Assembly: GCA_945869955.1 (NCBI GenBank)
Contig: CAMBQP010000023.1
Span: 1-41,251, forward strand
Reading direction: 5' to 3'
Origin: Schlesneria paludicola DSM 18645
Lineage (GTDB): Bacteria > Planctomycetota > Planctomycetia > Planctomycetales > Planctomycetaceae
DNA length: 41,251 nt
Positions within the stretch are counted from its first letter, which is position 1; the number at the start of each line of letters is the position of its first letter. Below are positions 15,801 through 23,420 of the stretch, piece by piece. Under the pieces are notes generated by a model, which saw nothing but the letters and a program-made list of their open reading frames with translations, was not told where the DNA came from and did not search any database. The translations under genes and the position numbers were made by a program.

Positions 15801-17768
15801 TTCGTAGGTTCGGCCGGGGGCTTCACCCCGCCAGAACGGGATGGTCGGTGGTGCCCCCCCTGCATCGGTCACGAACAAGTCACCGCCGCGGAGATACCGA
15901 ATCCGCCACGAGGTATTTCCGAGCAGGAAGATGTCCCCCGACTGACTTTCTGTTCCAAAATCTTCGTCGACCGAGCCGACGACGGTATGATCCTCTTCGG
16001 TCACCACGCGGATGGCAAAGACTTCGGGAATTGCCCCTCCGTTGGCAATGGCTGCCATCCGGGCGCCGGGGCGAGCCCGTAATCGGCGCCCGACCTGATC
16101 GTGGTGGAGAAAGACCCGACTCCGTTCGCCCCCTGGCGTCATCCCCTCGCTGAGAATTCGTACCACCCGGTCAAACTCGTAGCGCGACAGGTCACAATAA
16201 GGGGTGGCCCGACGCATCAGAGCAAATAATTCGTCGGTTCCCCATTCCTGGCTGGCGACCTCGGCGACGATCTGCTGCGCCAGGACATCCAGTGGCGCAA
16301 CAGGGATGGGGACGATATCCAGTCGACCCGCACGAATCGCGCGCATGATGGCCATGCACTCGAATAATTCATCGCGTGTCAGGGCAAACAATCGTCCTTT
16401 GGGGATCAGTCCCAAGGCATGCCCCGAGCGACCAATCCGCTGCAAAAAAGTCGAGATATTTCGGGGAGACCCGATTTGAATCACCAAGTCGATATAGCCG
16501 ACGTCGATCCCCATTTCGAGAGACGCCGTCGCGACGACGGCCTTGAGTTGCCCCGACTTCAGTCGCTGTTCGGTGTCGTGCCGATGTTTGTAGGCGAGCG
16601 AACCATGGTGGCTGCTGATCGCCTCTTCCCCCAATAATTCGCTCAATTGATGTGTCAGCCGTTCGGCCAGTCGCCGGGTGTTCACGAAAATCAGCGTCGC
16701 CCGGTGCGAATTGACCAGCTCGACAATCCGCGTATTCACCTCGGCCCATTGTTCGTGCATACAGACCGCCCCCAGGTCGCTGGGAGGGACTTCGATCGCC
16801 AGATCCAATTGCCGCTGGTGACCGATATCCAGGATGATCGGTAACCGATTGCCCGCATCCGCAGAGGGTTGATCATTTGGGAGACCCGCGGGTGTGTATC
16901 GTGCTGGTGCTGGTGCTCGTGCTGGTAAAGAGCCGTGCAGCGCCGATGTCGCCGTCGGCAGTTCGTCATCGAAGGGGAGCAAGCCGGAATTTTGCGGCAG
17001 CTTTGTTCGGCCCCTTTTTGCAGAGCCGGCGACCAGTGGCGGTACGACAGTCGGTAAAGGGACGACGAACCGTGCGGCGTCATCCGAACCGACACCCGTC
17101 AAAAATCGCGCAATTTGGTCCATGGGCCTTTGGGTGGCGGAAAGGCCGATCCGCTGGATTTTACGGGGGTTGAGTGCGGCGAGACGTTCCAGGGTGATCG
17201 CCAGATGGGAACCTCGTTTATCGCGGACGAGTGCGTGGATTTCATCGACGATGACGGTCTCGACATTTCGCAATGTTTCACGGCTTTTTGGACTGGTCAG
17301 CATCAGGTACAGGGATTCAGGCGTCGTCACGAGAATGTGGGGTGGACGCCTGAGCATCGCGGCCCGTTTTGCGGCGGGGGTATCACCGGTCCGCAGGCCG
17401 ACTCGGATTGGCGGAACTTCCCGCCCTCGTTCTGCAGCGAGTGCCAGAATTTCCGCCAGCGGTTGTTCCAGATTCCGCTGCATGTCGTTCGAGAGCGCCC
17501 GCAACGGCGAGATGTACACGACACGGATTTCGTTGGTCAGGGACCCCTGTTCGGAGAGTTGGAACAGTCGATCGATTGCCGCCAGGAAGGCGGTTAAGGT
17601 TTTCCCGCTGCCCGTCGGTGCAGCAATCAGAATATCGCGCCCGGCGACGATCTCCGGCCAACCCTGTTGTTGTGGCTCGGTCGGTCCTGCAAAACGGGAA
17701 TGAAACCAATCTTGAATGACGGGATGAAAGAGCGCAAGCGATGATCCCGATTCACAGAGAGCGGTCAT
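12888..17768 (-). CDS. lhr: Lhr-family large superfamily 2 DNA helicase
   Basis: A 1626-residue protein, similar to full-length bacterial Lhr (about 1500). Helicase motifs appear in order: Walker A PTGSGKT (51-57), DEIH (175-178), SAT (210-212), then TASLEMGIDVG and QRIGRSGH motif VI (443-450). The core is followed by winged-helix/beta-bundle and long C-terminal regions that belong to the Lhr-CTD architecture. Lhr is a 3'-5' DNA translocase linked to DNA repair. ATG 17768 has AAGGA five bases upstream; the open frame runs to 17924 but that part contains a terminator hairpin. A Pro/Ala-rich insertion of about 70 residues (240-308) lies between the two RecA folds, and a Lys-Pro repeat linker is encoded near 14629-14657. 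Confidence 0.92.
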   Translation of the reverse strand: MTALCESGSSLALFHPVIQDWFHSRFAGPTEPQQQGWPEIVAGRDILIAAPTGSGKTLTAFLAAIDRLFQLSEQGSLTNEIRVVYISPLRALSNDMQRNLEQPLAEILALAAERGREVPPIRVGLRTGDTPAAKRAAMLRRPPHILVTTPESLYLMLTSPKSRETLRNVETVIVDEIHALVRDKRGSHLAITLERLAALNPRKIQRIGLSATQRPMDQIARFLTGVGSDDAARFVVPLPTVVPPLVAGSAKRGRTKLPQNSGLLPFDDELPTATSALHGSLPARAPAPARYTPAGLPNDQPSADAGNRLPIILDIGHQRQLDLAIEVPPSDLGAVCMHEQWAEVNTRIVELVNSHRATLIFVNTRRLAERLTHQLSELLGEEAISSHHGSLAYKHRHDTEQRLKSGQLKAVVATASLEMGIDVGYIDLVIQIGSPRNISTFLQRIGRSGHALGLIPKGRLFALTRDELFECMAIMRAIRAGRLDIVPIPVAPLDVLAQQIVAEVASQEWGTDELFALMRRATPYCDLSRYEFDRVVRILSEGMTPGGERSRVFLHHDQVGRRLRARPGARMAAIANGGAIPEVFAIRVVTEEDHTVVGSVDEDFGTESQSGDIFLLGNTSWRIRYLRGGDLFVTDAGGAPPTIPFWRGEAPGRTYELSEEVSRLREDLEQRLEDPVAAENWLVLEAFVNLEAAHQAVEYARAQKAAIGLLPTLRRVVFERFFDESGGMQLVIHAPFGTRITRAWGLAMRKRFCRSFDFELQANADDDGIVLSLGPQHSFPLESMFPMLTPRNVQAMFEQAVLIVPIFQNRWRWNATRALQVSRAKHGKKVPPALQRFRSEDLLTAVFPKLTGCQENVVGDIELPDHPLVKQTMDDCLYEAHDMEALKEVLGKVERGEIEFLARDTREPSPFSYELINANPYAFLDGGEVAERRARAVSTRRSLSVESVQDLGRLDPDAIAQVVAEAQPLVRNADELHDALLSRMLLPENEGFEWREFLDELVAEGRATVVTRAEPLTSGDPDLSPATSWCPLQPNVSQPKSKPKPKPIAGGGLREQLADQRNLPPIAWAATERIPAVLAAFPEATLSPEVTVPAEVKQDWELTEARVALVRGLLEICGPITGEVVSERAGITKNQANAALEALEGEGVVLRGRFTAGSVHEAATVPPQQKLAPRDESDESRNFPSESSTEWCHRRLLARIHRLTMDGLRKQIEPVGVDVFIRFLTRHHGVSWSHRRGGANGLFEVIAQLQGMDIPSVAWERDLLPLRVENYQLEWLDELCLTGEVGWGRLFPPPRNPEKSRPIASLTRVAPVSFFLREDAPWLGFRSPELDLEGLSSPAKQVYELLTARGAMFAADLLTATRMLNDHLDDALGELVSRGVLTADGFAGLRGLVGEKPTAARKLNRQKVERKRATKGAIGRWSIRTAANSLSRLNDSPNETSTSNPPPPDRSKRAAEDWAWQLLRRWGVVFRDLLLREDGAPTWFELLQVLRRLEARGEIRGGRFIAGVAGEQFALADSVQQLRRLRDEGGKHEIVIISGADPLNLVGIITRQERVPRTASNRVAYLDGVAVASLQGGEIRWLSDAPRDAMAKVQERLRQASFTECTPAEVKDPFEHGISPANSRLD
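14629..14657 (-). repeat. Hexanucleotide repeat encoding a Lys-Pro linker in lhr
   Basis: Degenerate copies of GGCTTN on the + strand encode the run PKSKPKPKP on the - strand, a flexible charged linker in the C-terminal half of the Lhr protein. It marks a domain boundary and a place where length may vary between strains. Confidence 0.6.
16901..16924 (-). repeat. Four hexamer copies (GTGCTG) in the lhr inter-RecA insertion
   Basis: Four consecutive GTGCTG units, one with a single mismatch (GTGCTC), encode the Ala-Pro run around residues 282-290 of the helicase. The repeat lies in the variable insertion and probably arose by slippage. Confidence 0.65.
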
Positions 17769-17816
17769 GTTATCCTTGCTCGTGGCGGGGAAATTGGTTC
17801 GGTGTAACGAAACCAC

Positions 17817-17860
17817 AAAAGGTGGGCAAGGAAAATTTCCCTTGCCCACCTTGGTTTTTT
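17817..17860. terminator. Strong bidirectional hairpin terminator between fabI and lhr
   Basis: A perfect 13-bp stem (17819-17831 with 17840-17852, AAGGTGGGCAAGG and its complement) with an eight-base loop. A run of six T follows on the + strand (17855-17860), and TTTTG follows on the - strand. For the - strand genes it lies downstream of the fabI stop and upstream of the lhr start, so the two genes are probably separate transcripts. Confidence 0.8.
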
Positions 17861-17920
17861 CACGCGGGGGATTGTCTGTTCGGGAGATCCCTTGCGACAA
17901 AATACCTTCCATTGATTTGA

Positions 17921-18730
17921 TCAACCAAATTTGACATCCAGTGGCGGAGCCCCCATGACGTGATAACCACTGTCGACGTGCAGGGTCTCTCCGGTGACGG
18001 CGGTGGACATATCACTCAGCAGATACAAACCGGTTTTTCCGACTTCTTCGATTTCTACATTTCTTCGCAGTGGTGACAACGCCCCATACAGGTTCATCAT
18101 CAGATCAAAACCGCCGACGGCGGAAGAACTGAGTGTCTTGATTGGCCCGGCACTCAGAGCATTCACGCGAATCTTTTTCTGTCCCAATTCATGTGCCAGA
18201 TAACCGACCGACGATTCGAGTGCGGCTTTGCAGAGCCCCATGACGTTGTATCCGGGGATGACACGTTCGCCACCCAGGTACGACAGGGTGATGATGCTGC
18301 CGCCGTTTGGCATCAATTCCTGAGCCCGTTTACAGATGGCCATCAGGCTGAAAACGCTGATATCCATTGAGGTTTTGAACCCCTCGCGACTGCAACCATA
18401 GACCGGCCCTTTCAAGTCGTCGATGGGAGCATAGGCGATCGAATGGACGATAAAATCAAGTGTTCCAAACGTCTCTTTGGCTGCCGCGAAGGTCTTGTCG
18501 AGGTCGGCATCCTGCTGAACATCGCAGGAAACCAGCATCTTGGAACCGATCGGATCGACCAACTTGCGGACGCGCCGCTCCATCTTGGGATTGGCGGGGT
18601 CCCGATCAGGAAGGTGCGTGAACCCCAGCGTGGCTCCTTCTTTATGCAACTGCTCGGTGATCGCCCAGGCGATCGAATAATCGTTCGCAATCCCAAAAAC
18701 GAGACCGCGCTTGCCATCCATTAAACCCAT
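17921..18730 (-). CDS. fabI: Enoyl-[acyl-carrier-protein] reductase (NADH), FabI type
   Basis: A 269-residue short-chain dehydrogenase-like enzyme that makes the last reduction in each round of fatty acid elongation (FAS II, cytosol). The FabI-specific cofactor loop [12 protein letters not shown] (13-24) is present, as are the active-site residues Tyr151 in [13 protein letters not shown], Tyr161 and Lys168 (the YxxxxxxK pattern YNVMGLCK). The C-terminal GYHVMG is typical. Length matches E. coli FabI (262). ATG 18730 has GAGGG eight bases upstream. It is followed by its own terminator before lhr. Confidence 0.95.
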   Translation of the reverse strand: MGLMDGKRGLVFGIANDYSIAWAITEQLHKEGATLGFTHLPDRDPANPKMERRVRKLVDPIGSKMLVSCDVQQDADLDKTFAAAKETFGTLDFIVHSIAYAPIDDLKGPVYGCSREGFKTSMDISVFSLMAICKRAQELMPNGGSIITLSYLGGERVIPGYNVMGLCKAALESSVGYLAHELGQKKIRVNALSAGPIKTLSSSAVGGFDLMMNLYGALSPLRRNVEIEEVGKTGLYLLSDMSTAVTGETLHVDSGYHVMGAPPLDVKFG

Positions 18731-19054
18731 CGTCGTTTCCCTCGTTCAATCTGTGGCGAGTTTCCTTGCCGCCGTACTTGACCCCGACAGACGATCCAGC
18801 GGGGCTGTGAAATCGGCTCTCGTTCCTCCCGCAGATCCGCAAGAGGAAACGAGCGCCTCATCGTGTGAATTCGATTGCGGCCATCCTCGAACATCCGCAT
18901 CGACATGATGACACGATAACAGAGCAAGGAAAACCCGCAACTGAGACAGGGAGGCGGGACGACGACGAGAATCCGAGGATGAGAATGCGCAGCGGAGCAA
19001 ATTGTGTTATAGTGTTCGGATGCAGAAATCAGTGGCCTTGGGGAGAGTACGTGG
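18731..19054. other. Divergent intergenic region between fabI and the zinc-ribbon gene
   Basis: These 324 bases separate two divergent genes and must hold both promoters. The only good match I see is an extended -10 element, TGTTATAGT at 19005-19013, oriented toward the + strand gene and about 40 bases before its start; no matching -35 box is visible. Nothing convincing was found toward fabI. The small open frames here look like chance. Confidence 0.4.
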
Positions 19055-19762
19055 ATGAGTCCGAATTCAGCTGGTATGAAGCGGTTACATGACTTGCGTT
19101 TGAAGCTGGGAGAGATTTCTGATCAGCTCGAACGAGGGCCGCGGCAGGTCGCTGCTCGCAAACAGATTATTGACCGCAAGAAAGTCGAACTGGAGGCCCA
19201 GCGAACCCGGCTGAAGCAGATGAAGGTCGGTGCCGACCAAAAGAATCTGCAGCTGAAGTCGAGTGAATCACGGATCTACGATCTGAACGGTAAGCTGAAT
19301 ATCGCCGCCAATCAGCGTGAGTACGAAGCGCTTCGCTCACAGATCGCCGCGGATACCATGTCCAAAAGCGTTCTGGAAGACGAAATTCTGGAAGCGTTCG
19401 AGATGGTCGACGCCGCTCAACGCGACATCAAAAATGTCGAGCTCGATATTGCAACCAGCGAAACCGAAGTCAATACGTTGACCGCAAGCGTTCAGGCGAA
19501 AGAGGCGGGACTCAAAGAACAAGCTGCGGCGATCCAGGTCGAAGTGGCAGAAGCCGAGAAAATCCTCCCCCCCGATGTGATCCCTCAATACCGTCGGCTG
19601 ATTGCTGCTTACGGTGCGGATGCACTGGCCCCGGTCGTGAATCGATCCTGTAGCCAATGCTATGTTGCACTCACCGCCCAGTTGCTGGTGGAACTACGGA
19701 GCGGCAGTGTCAAATTCTGTACCTGCGGGCGTTTAATGTATTCTGCGGACCAGGCGAATTGA
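19055..19762 (+). CDS. Coiled-coil protein with C4 zinc ribbon (CT398-like, PF02591 type)
   Basis: A 235-residue protein. Residues about 8-170 form a long alpha-helical hairpin with heptad-like Leu/Lys/Glu spacing and no Pro until PPDVIP (172-177). The C-terminus has Cys199-x2-Cys202 and Cys222-x-Cys224, a zinc ribbon. This is the layout of the PF02591 family, found in many bacteria including the PVC group; the Chlamydia member CT398 is reported to bind sigma54 and a type III secretion regulator. The role here is not known. ATG 19055 has GGGGAG about ten bases upstream. The next gene on the same strand is a STAS protein after 280 bases. Confidence 0.8.
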   Translation: MSPNSAGMKRLHDLRLKLGEISDQLERGPRQVAARKQIIDRKKVELEAQRTRLKQMKVGADQKNLQLKSSESRIYDLNGKLNIAANQREYEALRSQIAADTMSKSVLEDEILEAFEMVDAAQRDIKNVELDIATSETEVNTLTASVQAKEAGLKEQAAAIQVEVAEAEKILPPDVIPQYRRLIAAYGADALAPVVNRSCSQCYVALTAQLLVELRSGSVKFCTCGRLMYSADQAN

Positions 19763-20042
19763 TTCGGGTCTCGGATACTGATGCACCACTTGGTGGTGTT
19801 CTGACGACGTTGTTTCCCTGAATGTTGCGAAAAAACCACATCTCACCACCAGCCCATGCATCCCGTTAGGCTAGAGAAAGCCACAAGTCGTTAAGCTACA
19901 ATTGCTTATCGATTTTATCGTCGAAGATTACGCTCGGGATCTCGATTTGGCCCGGTGTTTGCGTTGTCAGAAGTGAAGTACTCGAAGGACTTGGCTTTCG
20001 GGGTTCGCTTTCTGGATCAACTCATCTAATGTCAGGGCTTTC

Positions 20043-20450
20043 ATGGCTGTTCAGCGGCGGTTTAAACGGATGCTGATCGACGACCGAGACGAATTTCTGC
20101 TGCTGAAATTGGGCGAGATGGAAATTTGGGACGGTGCCGATCTGGCTCTTTTGCGCGAGGCCCTGTTTCATCTTATCGACCACGAAAGCAGTCCAGCCAT
20201 TGTGATCGATATGCAGTTCGTTAAATACATCCCTAGCGGGTTCTTCGGGATGTTGTACGACTGGCAAGAAAAGTGCGGGACATGGTTCGCCCTCACTCCT
20301 CCTCAGCCAAATGTGCAGCGCATGCTTTGGTTCCGTCAATTCTTTCGCTTGAACGCGGAAGGACTGTACGAAATGCTCCCTGAGCCTTCCGAGGCGCTGA
20401 TTCCCACCGAAGCGAATTCGGAAGCCTATTTATCGAGTCAAACTGCATGA
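20043..20450 (+). CDS. STAS-domain protein (anti-anti-sigma/MlaB-like fold)
   Basis: A 135-residue protein with a single STAS-type domain (about 10-105): a beta strand FLLLKLGEMEIWDGA, a helix, then AIVIDMQFVKYIPSGFFGMLYDW, in which Ser65-Gly66 occupies the position of the phosphorylatable Ser of SpoIIAA-like proteins. Such proteins bind kinases or phosphatases that control sigma factors, or, as MlaB, bind the ATPase of a lipid transporter. The sequence is divergent. AGGG six bases upstream supports ATG 20043. Its 3' end faces the TPR gene of the mla cluster across 135 bases, so an MlaB-like role is possible but unproven. Confidence 0.65.
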   Translation: MAVQRRFKRMLIDDRDEFLLLKLGEMEIWDGADLALLREALFHLIDHESSPAIVIDMQFVKYIPSGFFGMLYDWQEKCGTWFALTPPQPNVQRMLWFRQFFRLNAEGLYEMLPEPSEALIPTEANSEAYLSSQTA

Positions 20451-20475
20451 GTCGCATGTCCATGAGTCGCATGTC
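20446..20475 (+). repeat. 15-bp perfect tandem duplication at the STAS gene stop codon
   Basis: CATGAGTCGCATGTC occurs twice without a gap (20446-20460 and 20461-20475). The first copy contains the TGA stop codon. Each unit itself contains CATG-GTCGCATG similarity. It looks like recent slippage; it does not alter the protein. Confidence 0.85.
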
Positions 20476-20585
20476 AAGGTGGCGAGGAGACGATGTGACG
20501 AATCGGATCCCCTGATCCTCATGATTCGGCTCAGTCTGCGAAATCAATCGATTTCCTCTTTCTCAGGTCACGCGTTCACTGGCGA

Positions 20586-21107
20586 CTACAACGGTTTTTG
20601 AAAACGTCTGGTGGCGCTGGGAGAATGTACCCGCATGATACCGAGTTGCGTCTTGAGAAAATTGAGATATTTCGGATCTTCGTCAGCAAACAGTTCGTCG
20701 CCCCCTATTTTCAGGGCTTGCTCGAAGGCCATCGCCGCTCCGTTTAAATCGCCAAGTTCAAACCGACATTGGCCCAGCCGCAACCAGATGAATGGATTCG
20801 TTTCGCCGTCAGGAAAATTCAAGGCCTCGTGCAACGTTTGTTCGGCGACGACAAAATTACGCTGCTCGAAATAGACATCTCCTGCTGCAAGGAGGATCCA
20901 CGTCGCGGCAGGCCACTGGTTTTTGGGGGACGGCAGCAGTTCCCAGGCCGCCTCGTACTGATCCAGCGCGTCATCAGGTTGATCGATCTGCGCAAATTGA
21001 TCCCCTTTTTGGCAGAGTTTATCAATCATCATCCGCAGATCGTGGGGCAGCTTAGACATGAGATCGCCAGTCGAGTTCCGTTTGCGTTTCCGCGATCCAA
21101 TTCCCAT
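20586..21107 (-). CDS. Tetratricopeptide repeat protein
   Basis: A 173-residue protein with two to three TPR-like helix pairs: GDQFAQIDQPDDALDQYEAAWELLP, AAGDVYFEQRNFVVAEQTLHEAL and LRLGQCRFELGDLNGAAMAFEQALK. TPRs bind partner proteins. No signal peptide is seen, so it is probably cytosolic. I chose ATG 21107 because GAGGT lies nine bases upstream; ATG 21059 (MSKLPHDL) is a possible shorter start, and an in-frame TTG at 21242 overlaps the mlaD stop but codes an unlikely leader. It is the last gene of the mlaE-F-D run on this strand, 131 bases after mlaD, so it may be co-transcribed. Its partner is unknown. Confidence 0.75.
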   Translation of the reverse strand: MGIGSRKRKRNSTGDLMSKLPHDLRMMIDKLCQKGDQFAQIDQPDDALDQYEAAWELLPSPKNQWPAATWILLAAGDVYFEQRNFVVAEQTLHEALNFPDGETNPFIWLRLGQCRFELGDLNGAAMAFEQALKIGGDELFADEDPKYLNFLKTQLGIMRVHSPSATRRFQKPL

Positions 21108-21238
21108 TTGGGCCAACCTCAAGATCGCCCTGTTCCATCGGCTTGATTGCTGTTGGGAAAACGCCCAGATCTTAACGGACAAATGCCGCGATGACTCGCA
21201 GAAACACTCGTTTTTTTCCTGCAATTGCCAAATCGATT

Positions 21239-22435
21239 TCAACGCGGACTGCTGGACGACGAATTATTGCCGCGAACAACTGTTTTTGGCGTTATGGTCG
21301 ATCGAGGGGCCGTCGATCGCAATTCGGCATCCTTGAGACCCGTACTCGGCCGGACGGCACCTCCCAGGCCGAGGACTTCAGGATTCCGGGCGACTTTGTC
21401 ACTGAACTCACGCAAGTCCCGTAGCACCGGTTCCAGATTTCTCATCAGCAAATTGGCAGACTCGGACGAACGGACCAGTTGATCATGCAGTGACGGATCG
21501 GAAATCAATTTTTGTAGGGAACCCTCTTTCTGATTGACCATTTTGGCAAACGAGTTCAGCTCGGACAGGAACTGGTCGAATTTGGACAGGCTGCTGTCGA
21601 GTTTCGACACCAGCTGCTCGCCCCGTTTTCCCAGAGGCTCTGTCACCTGCGACAGGTTGACCAGGTTCCGATTCATTCCCTCCATCATCTGTCGAGTCGA
21701 GGCGACGGTTTCACGAGTCTCTTCGATTGTCATTCTGGTGGCGTTGACGAGTTTCGGCAGTGCGGTCAGCGTTTCCATGATGGACTGTTGCGAGGCGGGG
21801 TCCGCGACCATCTTGTTGGCTGTGGCGATCATCTGATTCGCACTCTTCATCGTAATGCTGAATTGGTGCAGCGATTCTGCGGCACGTTCGACCACTTGGT
21901 CGAGGCTTCCCCGTTTGGTTTCCATGAGATGATTCAGGTTGGCGGCCACCGCACGCCACTCCTGGCCAGTCTCGCCAAACGCGTTGAGTGTCTCCAGGGT
22001 CCTGGCTTCGAGTCGCTGAATCATCACGAGCGGATCCGCAGCGGCTGTCCCGCGAATTCGGCTTCCCGGTTTCAGGACTTCGGTCGAGGTCCCTCGAATG
22101 AATTCGATCGAGGTTTCACCAAGCAGCGAGCGACTGACGACCGCTTGACTATCGAGGGGAAGTGGGATCCCTTCTTGAACTTCCACGAGGACGTTCACCC
22201 CCCCGTCGCGATGATTCAGCTCAATCAGGGTGACCGTTCCGACGGCGAGCCCGCTGAGCAGCACAGAGGCTGTCGGATACAATCCGGCACCGTTTTCCAG
22301 TTGGATGGTCAGTGGATACCGCTTGCTCCAGACATAGCGTACGTCCCCGAAACGGATCACCAGGGCGATACAGACCGAGGTCGCCACAATCACCAGTAAA
22401 CCGACTCGAAAATGCAGCTGCCGTTCCGTCGCCAT
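21239..22435 (-). CDS. mlaD: MlaD-family (MCE domain) lipid-binding protein
   Basis: A 398-residue protein with one N-terminal membrane anchor (FRVGLLVIVATSVCIALVIRF, about 9-29) and an MCE domain (about 40-115) containing NGAGLYPTASVLLSGLAVGTV. MCE proteins form hexameric rings that carry phospholipids between membranes. The long remainder is helical with many Gln, Leu and Met and probably forms a coiled-coil barrel or tube in the periplasm, as in longer MCE proteins. The C-terminal tail is Ser-rich. ATG 22435 has GAGGA six bases upstream. It follows mlaF by 40 bases in the same operon. Confidence 0.88.
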   Translation of the reverse strand: MATERQLHFRVGLLVIVATSVCIALVIRFGDVRYVWSKRYPLTIQLENGAGLYPTASVLLSGLAVGTVTLIELNHRDGGVNVLVEVQEGIPLPLDSQAVVSRSLLGETSIEFIRGTSTEVLKPGSRIRGTAAADPLVMIQRLEARTLETLNAFGETGQEWRAVAANLNHLMETKRGSLDQVVERAAESLHQFSITMKSANQMIATANKMVADPASQQSIMETLTALPKLVNATRMTIEETRETVASTRQMMEGMNRNLVNLSQVTEPLGKRGEQLVSKLDSSLSKFDQFLSELNSFAKMVNQKEGSLQKLISDPSLHDQLVRSSESANLLMRNLEPVLRDLREFSDKVARNPEVLGLGGAVRPSTGLKDAELRSTAPRSTITPKTVVRGNNSSSSSPR

Positions 22436-22475
22436 CTGATTCCTCTCTACGAACGTCTGGGGATTCTCAAGGGAC

Positions 22476-23402
22476 TCACGCGCATCCTTCGTTGTCGCTG
22501 CGTTCAGGGGTTTCCAATTCCCCCCGAACGAATGACGAAACACGCGGGTCGGTACTGTGGAAAATCTCGTCGCTCGTTCCCATGAACACAATCTGAGATT
22601 CGTCATTTCCCAGTTTGGCAAGCGGGTAGAGCATGATGACTCGATCCGCGACCCTGCGGACCGTGGTCATATCGTGTGTCACCACAACGCTTGTCACTTG
22701 ACGCCGCTGTTGTGTCTGCACAATCAAATGATCAATGACACCGCTCATGATGGGGTCGAGTCCTGTCGTCGGTTCGTCGTAAAAAACAATATCGGGTGAC
22801 ATTGCGAGCGCACGAGCCAGCCCGACTCGCTTTTTCATCCCACCGGATAAGTCACTCGGAGATTTGTTGCCAACGTTGGGGGCGAGTCCGACTTCGCGAA
22901 GCCTTTCCAAGACAATTTCTCGAATCTGCGTTTCGGTTAAGGTCGTGTTTTCTCGCAGGCCAAACGCGATGTTTTCGTAGACGTTCATACTGTCAAAGAG
23001 GGCGGCTCCCTGGAACAGATATCCCAGTCGCAAGCGGTCTCGACGTTTCTCGATGGGGGACCGAGCACTGACAGGTCGACCATCCCATTGAATCTCGCCA
23101 GACGATGGTTCCAGTAGGCCTGCCAGCAATTTCGTGGTGACGCTTTTGCCACAGCCACTTTCCCCAATCAGAACCAGGGTTTCTCCTCGCCGCACTTCGA
23201 GTGACAGATCTCGCAGTACCGTTTGGTTTCCAAACGAGCGATGCACACCATTCAATTCCATGGCCACAGAACGATCTCGACCAGCAGTTATCTCGATGGG
23301 CAGGGTCGTACGGCTCGATCGCAGCACGCGGGAGCTTGGCGGCGGTTGAGCTGCCAGAAAATCCGAGGTGTTGCGCGTCCTGGAAAATTTCAAACCGAAC
23401 AC
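22476..23402 (-). CDS. mlaF: MlaF-family ABC transporter ATPase
   Basis: A 308-residue ATPase with Walker A GESGCGKS (80-87), the Q-loop at Gln131, signature LSGGMKKR (185-192), Walker B IVFYDE (205-210) and the switch His243. The GMKKR form of the signature is typical of lipid-type MlaF proteins. It powers the MlaE permease at the cytoplasmic face. The GTG start at 23402 is supported by AAGGA eight bases upstream. This gives a 47-residue N-terminal extension before the usual MlaF start ([14 protein letters not shown] 23261), which has no ribosome binding site. The gene follows mlaE by 18 bases. Confidence 0.9.
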   Translation of the reverse strand: MFGLKFSRTRNTSDFLAAQPPPSSRVLRSSRTTLPIEITAGRDRSVAMELNGVHRSFGNQTVLRDLSLEVRRGETLVLIGESGCGKSVTTKLLAGLLEPSSGEIQWDGRPVSARSPIEKRRDRLRLGYLFQGAALFDSMNVYENIAFGLRENTTLTETQIREIVLERLREVGLAPNVGNKSPSDLSGGMKKRVGLARALAMSPDIVFYDEPTTGLDPIMSGVIDHLIVQTQQRRQVTSVVVTHDMTTVRRVADRVIMLYPLAKLGNDESQIVFMGTSDEIFHSTDPRVSSFVRGELETPERSDNEGCA

Positions 23403-23420
23403 GAGTACAATCCTTGTGCA

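Noticed and set aside
16894-17703. A 269-codon open frame on the + strand
   Set aside because: Antisense shadow of the lhr helicase core; Arg/Ser-rich translation typical of a complementary frame.
17769-17924. N-terminal extension of Lhr by 52 residues
   Set aside because: The extra part covers a strong terminator hairpin and overlaps the fabI stop, while ATG 17768 has a good ribosome binding site.
19784-19798. CACCAC-TTG-GTGGTG hairpin after the zinc-ribbon gene
   Set aside because: Stem of six with a three-base loop and no poly-T; too weak to call.
21788-22399. A 203-codon open frame on the + strand
   Set aside because: Antisense to the MCE domain gene mlaD.
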